From assembly GCA_964528035.1 (NCBI GenBank), contig CAZGQY010000194.1, forward strand, positions 1 through 7,427: 7,427 bases of DNA, given 5' to 3'. This document shows positions 1 to 5,598 of this stretch, piece by piece; the stretch's first letter is position 1, and each line of letters begins with the position of its first letter. The position numbers and the translations under genes were made by a program. A model generated the notes under the pieces. It saw only the letters and a program-made list of their open reading frames with translations. It did no database searches and was not told where the DNA came from. The stretch is from CAZGQY01 sp964528035 (lineage in GTDB: Bacteria; Pseudomonadota; Gammaproteobacteria; Methylococcales; UBA1147).

Positions 1-7
1 CTCGCTC
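1..7. mobile_element. Terminal bases of a MITE-like repeat copy (cut by window start)
   Basis: The window opens with CTCGCTC. These are the last seven bases of the complete element at 1345-1502, which ends CCTCGCTC. In both places the next bases are CTTA, so the boundary and the flank agree. The remaining part of this copy would lie before the window. Seven bases alone prove little. The call rests on the same terminus and flank recurring and on the window also ending inside a copy. Because the element is nearly palindromic, its orientation cannot be told. Confidence 0.5.
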
Positions 8-79
8 CTTAATTAAGGAGTAAATTTAATTTCCAACATGCTGACCAAGATCAGACTAATTGACTAAAGGTGTTCCATA

Positions 80-107
80 TTGAGTCTATTTTTCGACCCA
101 TTATGAT
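80..107 (+). promoter_or_regulatory. Probable sigma70 promoter of the DUF2909 gene, with an overlapping inverted repeat
   Basis: A -35-like TTGAGT (80-85) is followed after 16 bp by a -10-like TATGAT (102-107). Transcription would start near 114, giving a leader of about 77 nt before the ATG at 191. The arms GTCTATTT (84-91) and AAATAGAC (108-115) form a perfect 8-bp inverted repeat that brackets the spacer and -10. This geometry would suit a repressor operator, but no known operator was recognised. The boxes are read by eye. Confidence 0.45.
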
Positions 108-190
108 AAATAGACCGAGCTGTCCACTATGGCAATATACACATTACCAAGTCACAATAGCTTTGCGTAAATACTCAACGGATCTCGCTT

Positions 191-436
191 ATGATGGCAA
201 AAATTTTAGTTATTGGTTCTCTGATTCTCATTGTCTCTAGTTTAGGTTCTGCATTGTACTATCTCGTCAAGGATCCAAACCAGTCAACACGGTCGGCTAA
301 AGCATTAACCCGCCGAATAACCCTGTCTATCGCTTTGTTCGTTTTTTTACTTATCGCCTTTTCGACAGGCCTCATTAAACCGCACGGTTTAAACCCATCT
401 CAGGTTATGGGTGAACAAGTTGATAAAACGAAATGA
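191..436 (+). CDS. Twin transmembrane protein, DUF2909 family
   Basis: This is a small inner-membrane protein of 81 residues. It has two hydrophobic helices, about residues 4-26 and 43-62, joined by a basic loop (27-42) containing the VKDP and TRR stretches. The second helix ends in IKPHGL, which I recognise from DUF2909 (twin transmembrane) proteins. The molecular role is unknown. In Pseudomonas-like genomes the family is usually found among cytochrome c oxidase subunit and assembly genes, which suggests a link to oxidase biogenesis. No cox gene is visible here: 190 bp of non-coding DNA precede it and tatD converges on it. The tail after PHGL (about 15 polar residues) seems longer than in the short members. 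Two adjacent ATGs (191 and 194) could both start it, and only a weak CGGA-type ribosome site precedes them. Family call fairly confident, function unknown. Confidence 0.8.
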   Translation: MMAKILVIGSLILIVSSLGSALYYLVKDPNQSTRSAKALTRRITLSIALFVFLLIAFSTGLIKPHGLNPSQVMGEQVDKTK

Positions 437-447
437 GCTAATGCTCA
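421..447 (-). terminator. Weak candidate terminator downstream of tatD
   Basis: The 27-bp convergent gap begins with TGAGC-TAAT-GCTCA (434-447), a perfect 5-bp stem with a 4-nt loop that includes the DUF2909 stop codon. Read on the minus strand, the hairpin is followed by TTTCGTTTTATCA, a T-rich run, so it could end transcripts coming from tatD. On the plus strand no T-run follows. The stem is short, so this is a tentative call. Confidence 0.3.
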
Positions 448-463
448 CCAAACAGTACTTAAT

Positions 464-1246
464 TTAATGCGTTACAGAACCCCCAAACAACTCGTAGAAA
501 TTTCTCGAACTGGTGGTCGCGACTTCCGAGAAACTAATATTCCTGAGTTCTGCAATGTGCTCGGCTACGTAGCGAACATAGGTAGGATAATTAGGCTTTC
601 CTCTATAGGGTACAGGGGCCAGATAAGGAGAATCGGTTTCAATCAGATATCGGTCACTGGGAACCTTTTGCGCAACACTTTTGACTGATTGAGCATTTTT
701 GAAGGTTACAATACCGGAAAAAGAAATATAAAAATTAAGATCCAACGCCCTTTCCGCCATATCCCAATCTTCGGTAAAACAATGCAGAACACCGCCTACA
801 TCGCCAGCATTTTCTTCTTCTAATAATTTTAAGGTATCTTCTTTGGCATTTCTGCTATGCACAATCAAAGGCTTTTTTACAGCCTTTGCAGCACGAATAT
901 GCGTTCTGAAACGCTCTCGCTGCCAACCCAAATCACCCTCACTACGGAAATAATCTAAACCAGTTTCGCCAACACCGACAATTTTCTCGTTGTTTGCCAA
1001 AGCAATCAATTCACTTTCAGTAGGATCGTGTCCATCCTGCACATTCGGATGTACGCCCACTGTGGTTGAAACATTCGTGTAATCTTTCACCAAATTACAC
1101 ATCGCCGGATAGGCTTCCAAGTCTATGCTGATACACATCATATGTTCCAGACCGTTCGATAAAGCTTCATCCATAAAGCTAGAGAAATTTTGATTATAGG
1201 GAGCTAAATCCAGGCAATCCAGATGACAGTGGGAATCGATTAACAT
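464..1246 (-). CDS. tatD: TatD-family metal-dependent hydrolase / DNase (YcfH-type)
   Basis: This is a 260-residue TIM-barrel metallohydrolase of the TatD family. Members are cytoplasmic magnesium-dependent nucleases, with 3'-5' exonuclease activity shown for E. coli TatD. Metal ligands are in their usual order: the HCH motif at His6/His8, the GVGETGLDY segment with Glu94, His130 in IVHSR, His155 in LHCF, and Asp205 in ETDSPYLAP. Length is normal. The ATG is fixed by the N-terminal metal motif at residues 4-8, although no strong ribosome site precedes it. The position after holB and pilZ matches the Pseudomonas order and corresponds to ycfH of E. coli. It is separated from pilZ by 347 bp holding a repeat element, so its expression may be partly uncoupled from the upstream genes. 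The exact substrate cannot be read from the sequence. Confidence 0.93.
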   Translation of the reverse strand: MLIDSHCHLDCLDLAPYNQNFSSFMDEALSNGLEHMMCISIDLEAYPAMCNLVKDYTNVSTTVGVHPNVQDGHDPTESELIALANNEKIVGVGETGLDYFRSEGDLGWQRERFRTHIRAAKAVKKPLIVHSRNAKEDTLKLLEEENAGDVGGVLHCFTEDWDMAERALDLNFYISFSGIVTFKNAQSVKSVAQKVPSDRYLIETDSPYLAPVPYRGKPNYPTYVRYVAEHIAELRNISFSEVATTSSRNFYELFGGSVTH

Positions 1247-1284
1247 GGCTATATATCTGCTAAATGAGAATTAAATGGCTATAT
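1245..1284 (-). repeat. 10-bp direct repeat in the tatD leader
   Basis: ATATAGCCAT (minus strand) occurs at 1275-1284 and again at 1245-1254, 30 bp apart. The downstream copy includes the first two bases of the tatD start codon. The intervening sequence is A+T-rich. It may be a chance or slippage product, and no function is apparent. Confidence 0.4.
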
Positions 1285-1339
1285 TAACTGATTTCCAGGC
1301 GTGGAACGGGGATTTCCATCCACAAGGTCGCAGAATTTC

Positions 1340-1344
1340 CTTAG
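1340..1344. repeat. Target-site duplication CTTAG, left copy
   Basis: CTTAG directly precedes the element start (GAGTGAGG at 1345). The same five bases follow its last base at 1503-1507, so this looks like a 5-bp duplication made by insertion. Confidence 0.65.
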
Positions 1345-1502
1345 GAGTGAGGATTCAATAATATACGAATCTTGACTTGTCTTATTGTCCGTCTTCTGCG
1401 TTGTAGCAACAGTTGCGTAGCCCTGCTATGCGCCTGTTGCTACGCCTTCAAGACAAACAATAATCCTGCGTCAATCTTTCGCATATTATTAAAACCTCGC
1501 TC
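1345..1502. mobile_element. MITE-like palindromic repeat element, complete copy (158 bp)
   Basis: The element runs from GAGTGAGG to CCTCGCTC and has no coding capacity. Its ends are long imperfect inverted repeats: the first 25 bases of the left end match the reverse complement of the right end at 21 positions, including a shared TAATAAT-type stretch. Similarity continues inward with gaps to a perfect 10-bp stem, GTAGCAACAG (1403-1412) with CTGTTGCTAC (1434-1443). A 7-bp inner stem containing one G-T pair follows, GCGTAGC (1415-1421) with GCTATGC (1425-1431), around a CCT loop. CTTAG flanks both ends. A 51-bp identical piece occurs at 7377-7427, and the right end recurs at 1-7. Together these fit a non-autonomous transposable element moved by a transposase encoded elsewhere. 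Transcribed, it would fold into one long hairpin. The family name is not recognised. Confidence 0.78.
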
Positions 1503-1507
1503 CTTAG
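1503..1507. repeat. Target-site duplication CTTAG, right copy
   Basis: CTTAG directly follows the last base of the element and matches 1340-1344. The alternative of a 3-bp TTA duplication with one more G/C pair in the element is possible. It fits the third copy less well, because that copy has A rather than G before GAGCGAGG. Confidence 0.65.
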
Positions 1508-1593
1508 CTTAACTGAGACAGGGTAATTATGACTTCCAGACTATTGCAACTGCGTTTACAACCGGGCAGAGACCTGACTGAATTTCCTGACCG

Positions 1594-1950
1594 TCACATA
1601 GTATGGGTAGGCCGGTCAGATTCAATCGCACCTGCCAAATAGTTCTCTATTTTATTCCTTGCTATTCCACCGTCCTGGTCACTAAACTGAACCCCTACGC
1701 CGGTTGCCCTATAACCTTCAGCTCCGTTAGGTGTAATCCATATGATTTTCCCGGCGACCGGCAATCGCTCTGTTTCATCGATCAGATTTATGAGCATAAA
1801 AACTTCTTCACCCAATTCGTATTCCCGATTGGTGGGAATAAACAAACCACCATTTTCTACAAATGGCATATAGGCTGCGTACAACGCACTTTTGTCCTTT
1901 ATGGTCAGTGATAATATGCCCTGCCTGGGACTACCGACTACTTCGCTCAT
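1594..1950 (-). CDS. pilZ: Type IV pilus assembly protein PilZ
   Basis: This is a 118-residue single PilZ domain, the same length as the P. aeruginosa protein that gave the family its name. The segments ILSLTIKDKSALYAAYMPF (13-31), NGGLFIPTNREY (33-44), PVAGKIIWITP (64-74), GVGVQF (84-89) and the C-terminal SDRPTHTM all correspond to PilZ proper. It is a cytoplasmic factor needed for type IV pilus assembly. In the PilZ subgroup it works with PilB and FimX-type partners and generally does not bind cyclic di-GMP. Consistently, the N-terminal RxxxR motif of c-di-GMP-binding PilZ domains is absent. It starts 34 bp after holB and is probably cotranscribed with it. No strong ribosome site is seen. 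No other pilus gene lies in the window, which is normal for this locus. Confidence 0.95.
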   Translation of the reverse strand: MSEVVGSPRQGILSLTIKDKSALYAAYMPFVENGGLFIPTNREYELGEEVFMLINLIDETERLPVAGKIIWITPNGAEGYRATGVGVQFSDQDGGIARNKIENYLAGAIESDRPTHTM

Positions 1951-1984
1951 AATATTAGTATTACCCGTTTTAATTAGGGGCTAT

Positions 1985-3004
1985 TCAAACAATCTTAGAT
2001 GCCCCGTACCCGCCATCGAACCGAGACAATGAGTACCATTCCACTAATATTTCTTCCAGTACCAACTGCTGATTAGCTTGAGTATTAACTAACTCCGAGG
2101 CATTAATCAGTTTGTCATAAAATCCGAATAGCTGTTTCAAGTCTAGTCTTTGGATTTCAGCTTGCAAGTTGCACCGGTAATCCAAATTATAGAGCCTCGA
2201 ACTGTTTGGATCATAATACAAGCGAACCATATCGATCGTCCAGCCGGTCATCCATTCCAATATTTGCTCCAGGGAACTATTTTGCCAGGATTCTGCTACT
2301 TTTATTGGATCTGTTTTCCGGTTCGCCAGATCCATCCAAAGATCAAAAACTCTGGTTCGCATCTCCAGACCTTTAGATTTAAACAATGCCAGTGCTTGCA
2401 ATGGTGACCCATCAGCCAAAGCCAAATATTTTTCCGGCTGCGATACACCGACTTCTTTTTGCAGCCAGTCCAGAATAATGGTCAGTTCTGCACTGGAACA
2501 ATTGAATTGCTGACAACGGCTTGTAATCGTTTTTGATAAAAACGACACGTTTTCTGCAATTAATACCAACACTGTTCCAGATACTGGTTCTTCCAGGGTT
2601 TTAAGCAGTGCGTTTGCAGCTGCAGTATTCATAGCGTCAGCGGGCCGAATCAAAACAATACGATATCCACCGTATTGTGAAGCTAAAGCAAGTTTAGGTC
2701 TCAGCTCGCGAATACTGTCCACTACAATTGCAGATCCAGGCTCATTCGGTTCAATGTTAATATAATCCGGATGAGTACCTGCCTCGAACAGGATACACGA
2801 ACGGCATGAACCACATGCAATACCATCTGCTTGTTTATTGCCACACAATAAACTTTTTGCAAAACAGAGTGCCAGGCTGGTTTTACCCACACCATCGGGA
2901 CCACTAAATAATAGCCCGTGCGGCACCCTGGATATTTCGCTATATCGGTTTAGCCTCTCCCAAAGATCCATTTGCCAGGGAAAAAGGGTGGCTGCATTCA
3001 ACAT
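1985..3004 (-). CDS. holB: DNA polymerase III subunit delta prime (clamp loader)
   Basis: This 339-residue AAA+ subunit of the clamp-loader complex helps place the beta sliding clamp on primed DNA. Visible features are a P-loop GPDGVGKT (35-42), a four-cysteine zinc module (Cys54, Cys64, Cys67, Cys70) followed by AGTHPDY (75-81), the ANALLKTLEEP block (130-140), and the SRC sensor motif (162-164). No DExx Walker B acid cluster is seen; the place is taken by IRPADAM. The start at 3004 gives MLNAATLFPW and a normal length near 330-340. A longer frame opening at 3064 exists but would overlap tmk by 67 bp. The chosen ATG overlaps the tmk stop by 7 bp (ATGTTGA), suggesting translational coupling; a GGAGG (3018-3022) lies 13 nt before it, rather far. 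The canonical P-loop is notable because E. coli delta prime has lost its own. Confidence 0.94.
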   Translation of the reverse strand: MLNAATLFPWQMDLWERLNRYSEISRVPHGLLFSGPDGVGKTSLALCFAKSLLCGNKQADGIACGSCRSCILFEAGTHPDYINIEPNEPGSAIVVDSIRELRPKLALASQYGGYRIVLIRPADAMNTAAANALLKTLEEPVSGTVLVLIAENVSFLSKTITSRCQQFNCSSAELTIILDWLQKEVGVSQPEKYLALADGSPLQALALFKSKGLEMRTRVFDLWMDLANRKTDPIKVAESWQNSSLEQILEWMTGWTIDMVRLYYDPNSSRLYNLDYRCNLQAEIQRLDLKQLFGFYDKLINASELVNTQANQQLVLEEILVEWYSLSRFDGGYGASKIV

Positions 3005-3627
3005 GACGCAATCATTACCTCCAGTTGGCAAACCAATTCCGATTGTATTGACTCCAACGAACATTGAGCATCAATTATTTTTATTCGCTCAGGATAACGC
3101 TGCGCCCGAACCAAATAGCCTTGTCTTACGCGCTCAAAGAAGGCAGTGTCTTCCGTTTCAAAGCGATCCAGATTCCCCCTGCTACGAGCCCGACTCATAC
3201 CCAAACTTACAGGCGCATCCAACAACAAAGTTAAATCTGGCCGGAAGTCACCTTGAACCCACTGTTCAAGAAACTCTATCTTTTCTTCGCTAATATCACG
3301 TCCCGACCCCTGATACGCATAACTGGCATCTGTAAATCGATCACACAACACCCAGGAACCCTGATCCAGTGATGGGCGGATAACTTCGGCAATATGTTGA
3401 GCCCTGGCGGCAAAAATCAGTAATAATTCAGTTTCGGCTGCAACCGGACTTGCCTGTTGCTGTAATAACAAGGATCGGATATTTTCACTTAACGCGGTTC
3501 CACCCGGCTCACGGGTGGTAACAACTGAAATGTCTTTTTGCTGCAACCATTGTTCTATAAACTGTAAATTTGTTGTTTTTCCAACACCTTCGCCTCCCTC
3601 CAATGTTATAAAACGAACAGGTTTCAT
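2998..3627 (-). CDS. tmk: Thymidylate kinase (dTMP kinase)
   Basis: This 209-residue cytoplasmic kinase phosphorylates dTMP to dTDP with ATP, an essential step to dTTP. The P-loop EGGEGVGKTT spans residues 10-19. REPGGT (39-44) and the DRFTDASYAYQG block (96-107) form the dTMP site. The arginine-rich lid RARSRGNLDRFE (146-157) places it with the E. coli-type enzymes that carry catalytic arginines in the lid. Length is normal. It overlaps mltG by ATGA (3624-3627) and holB by 7 bp, so these three genes form a tightly coupled block. An AAGG lies just before the start. The C-terminus after residue 195 is short and contains a GTAATG stretch in frame. No irregularities were seen. Confidence 0.97.
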   Translation of the reverse strand: MKPVRFITLEGGEGVGKTTNLQFIEQWLQQKDISVVTTREPGGTALSENIRSLLLQQQASPVAAETELLLIFAARAQHIAEVIRPSLDQGSWVLCDRFTDASYAYQGSGRDISEEKIEFLEQWVQGDFRPDLTLLLDAPVSLGMSRARSRGNLDRFETEDTAFFERVRQGYLVRAQRYPERIKIIDAQCSLESIQSELVCQLEVMIASC

Positions 3628-4625
3628 TTACCTTTCTTCCGTCTTTGGTATTGATTTACCGCTCGGTTATGCGCAGACAACGAAGAGGAAAAAATATGAC
3701 CACCATCGCCACGGGCAACAAAATATAAACTGCTACCTTCTTCGGGATGCAGTGCAGCATGGATCGATGCAGCACCCGGCATCGCGATCGGAGTTGGTGG
3801 TAATCCGGCGTGCACATAAGTATTGTAAGGCGTATCTTCGGTCAGGTCTTTAGAGCGGATATTTCCATCGAAGCGTTCCCCCATTCCATAGATTACCGTG
3901 GGATCTGTCTGCAAAAGCATTCCCAAATTTAAGCGTCGCGTAAATACACCGGCTATCATGCCACGCTCGGCAGACCTCCCGGTTTCCTTCTCAATAATTG
4001 ATGCCAGAATCAAAGCTTCATAAGAAGATTTTAATGGTAATTCATCCGCTTTATTCTGCCATTCTTCAGCTAACACTTTATCCATTGCTCGACGTGCTCG
4101 CTGAAGAAAAGCCACGTCGCTTGTTCCTTTAATCAGGAAATAAGTATCCGGGAAAAATCGACCTTCAGGATGAACTTTAGTTGGTCCCAGAGCATTCATA
4201 ATCGCCTGGCTATTTTTTTCACAGACAGTCACAACTATTGCCGGGTTACGACAAACTTCCGCTAACATCTGCCGAAACGTCCAACCCTCGACCAGGGTCA
4301 ATGAATATTGCTGAACCCGACCTGTAACGATAAGGTCAAGTAAATGACGAGCAGTGACCCCGGGTTGTAGTTTATATTCTCCAGCCTTCAGGTGATTTGA
4401 CTGACCTTTTGAAATCACCAGGATTTTAAACCAAATTGGGGAACTCATAATCTTGCGTTCCCGGAGTCGCTCCGAAATACGACCCAGAGAATCGCCGGGC
4501 TGGACTTCGAATATTACCGCAGTATCCTTTACCAATATCCTGTCTACCGCCTGTTCAAACGCCATCCAACACCAGCCAATAGAAAAGCTGGCAACAATTA
4601 ATAAGAAACCAATTAAACGGAGCAT
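3624..4625 (-). CDS. mltG: Endolytic murein transglycosylase MltG (YceG-like)
   Basis: This 333-residue inner-membrane enzyme cuts nascent peptidoglycan strands and is thought to set glycan-chain release during synthesis. It has an N-terminal membrane anchor (about 4-22), then a LysM-like subdomain (about 35-105, with VQPGDSLGRISERL and LKAGEYKLQPG). The catalytic domain contains GRFFPDTYFL (155-164), LASIIEKETG (207-216, with the family's catalytic glutamate in the IEKET motif), LQTDPTVIYG (238-247), PYNTYVHAGLPPTPIAMPG (266-284) and YFVARGDGGHIFS (301-313). Order and length fit the family. It overlaps pabC by 13 bp and tmk by 4 bp, so coupled translation is likely. Ribosome binding before its ATG looks weak, consistent with coupling to pabC. 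Confidence 0.96.
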   Translation of the reverse strand: MLRLIGFLLIVASFSIGWCWMAFEQAVDRILVKDTAVIFEVQPGDSLGRISERLRERKIMSSPIWFKILVISKGQSNHLKAGEYKLQPGVTARHLLDLIVTGRVQQYSLTLVEGWTFRQMLAEVCRNPAIVVTVCEKNSQAIMNALGPTKVHPEGRFFPDTYFLIKGTSDVAFLQRARRAMDKVLAEEWQNKADELPLKSSYEALILASIIEKETGRSAERGMIAGVFTRRLNLGMLLQTDPTVIYGMGERFDGNIRSKDLTEDTPYNTYVHAGLPPTPIAMPGAASIHAALHPEEGSSLYFVARGDGGHIFSSSLSAHNRAVNQYQRRKKGK

Positions 4626-5464
4626 TTTAACTTGATTTCATCGTTTTTCTGAGCATCCACTAATCGTATAACATTGCGTGTTATTGGCCCAATCTTATAA
4701 CTATAATTGTCCATTCGAACAACCGGCCATACGCAAATTACGCTGTTCGTTAAGAAAATTTCTTCTGCATCGATTAGATCCTCTACTTTGATTTGCACAA
4801 TTTTAATTGGTAACCCATTTTGCTGGGCAATGTCGATAATTCTTGCTCGCATGACTCCAGCCACGCCACAAGATTCAACATCCGGAGTACACAATAAATG
4901 ATCCTTCACAAAAAACAGATTACTCATTGTACCCTCTACAACACGATCATTGCTGTCGCACATTATGCCTTCGAGGATTTCAGGATCGCGCCATTCCGCA
5001 CGAGCAATAACCTGCTCCAATCGATTCAAATGTTTGATGCCCGCAAGCAGAGGGTTTATTCCCAGCCTAGCCGAACACACTCGTATGTTGACACCTTTTT
5101 CCTGTAGCTTAACTGGATAATCCGGTTTCGGATAAAGGCTCAAAATACGCGATGCGAGTGCATCCGGAAAATAGCGATAACCACGCCCTCCCTGTCCTCG
5201 GGTGACAATGATTTTCAAGATACCACAATCCTGATCCTGGCAAAGCTGTTTGGACTCTTGAGCCAAATTCAAAAAATCCGGAGTTTTGATGGCCAATCGA
5301 CGACAGCCATCAGCCAAGCGATGCAGATGACGATCCAGGAAAAGCGGAATACCATCCTTCACGAAAATGGTTTCGAAAACACCATCGCCATATTGAAATC
5401 CCCGGTCGGAAATTCCAAGAGATTCGGATTCAGTGCCGTTAATCAGTGTTTTGATTGCGGACAT
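4613..5464 (-). CDS. pabC: Aminodeoxychorismate lyase (4-amino-4-deoxychorismate lyase)
   Basis: This 283-residue fold-type IV PLP enzyme converts aminodeoxychorismate to p-aminobenzoate and pyruvate in folate synthesis. It shows ISDRGFQYGDGVFET (18-32), typical of class IV aminotransferase-like proteins. Lys144 in GIKHLNRLEQV is the expected PLP-binding lysine. VVEGTMSNLFFV (175-186) holds the phosphate-binding glutamate loop, and a late EEIFLTNSV segment (234-242) completes the fold. The same fold occurs in branched-chain and D-amino acid transaminases. PabC is preferred because of its place between fabF and mltG, the conserved site of pabC. A GAAGAG sits 5 nt before the ATG. The gene follows a 134-bp gap after fabF and overlaps mltG by 13 bp. 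Its C-terminus is lysine-rich (residues 273-280). Confidence 0.94.
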   Translation of the reverse strand: MSAIKTLINGTESESLGISDRGFQYGDGVFETIFVKDGIPLFLDRHLHRLADGCRRLAIKTPDFLNLAQESKQLCQDQDCGILKIIVTRGQGGRGYRYFPDALASRILSLYPKPDYPVKLQEKGVNIRVCSARLGINPLLAGIKHLNRLEQVIARAEWRDPEILEGIMCDSNDRVVEGTMSNLFFVKDHLLCTPDVESCGVAGVMRARIIDIAQQNGLPIKIVQIKVEDLIDAEEIFLTNSVICVWPVVRMDNYSYKIGPITRNVIRLVDAQKNDEIKLKCSV

Positions 5465-5598
5465 AGAAACTCTTCAGGAAACAATTCGAACGTTAATTTT
5501 TAATCCAAAATGATAGGCAATTGCTGTACAAATCACCACTTGCTAAGAACCCATCAAATTATTCAGTAATCTATGGTGAAATATCCTGGCGCAGACGA
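5465..5598 (-). other. fabF-pabC intergenic gap
   Basis: This 134-bp spacer contains no gene. I see no strong hairpin with a T-run and no well-spaced promoter. It is A+T-rich close to pabC, with TTGCCT and TTGTAC words lacking convincing partners. It resembles the spacer at the same junction in related bacteria, so pabC may be read through from fabF or have its own weak promoter. Confidence 0.4.

Larger units (their letters stand above)
1247..1593. other. Intergenic region between pilZ and tatD
   Basis: This 347-bp stretch has no convincing gene. It contains the 158-bp palindromic element (1345-1502) plus its 5-bp target duplication. Removing these leaves about 184 bp of original spacer. The tatD-proximal part (1247-1339) holds the direct repeat and two GGAAATC words on the minus strand. 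The pilZ-proximal part (1508-1593) holds half of a 7-bp inverted repeat that spans the pilZ stop (CTGACCG at 1587-1593 with CGGTCAG at 1613-1619), without a following T-run. No clear promoter for tatD was found outside the element. Confidence 0.6.

Noticed and set aside
1345..1502. Reading the palindromic element as a CRISPR, tRNA or riboswitch
   Set aside because: There is no repeat-spacer periodicity, no cloverleaf or CCA end, and it lies far from the tatD start. Its flanking direct repeats and dispersed copies fit a mobile element better.
1587..1619. A 7-bp inverted repeat across the pilZ stop codon as a terminator
   Set aside because: The loop is 19 nt and no T-run follows on either strand, so it does not fit an intrinsic terminator.
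1529..1642. A 37-codon plus-strand frame starting at an ATG beside the repeat element and overlapping the pilZ end in antisense
   Set aside because: There is no clear ribosome site, it resembles no protein family I know, and nearly half of it is the complement of the pilZ 3' end. It is most likely a chance frame.
3005..3064. N-terminal 20-residue extension of HolB
   Set aside because: It would lie within tmk coding sequence. The start at 3004 gives normal length and the usual stop/start overlap.
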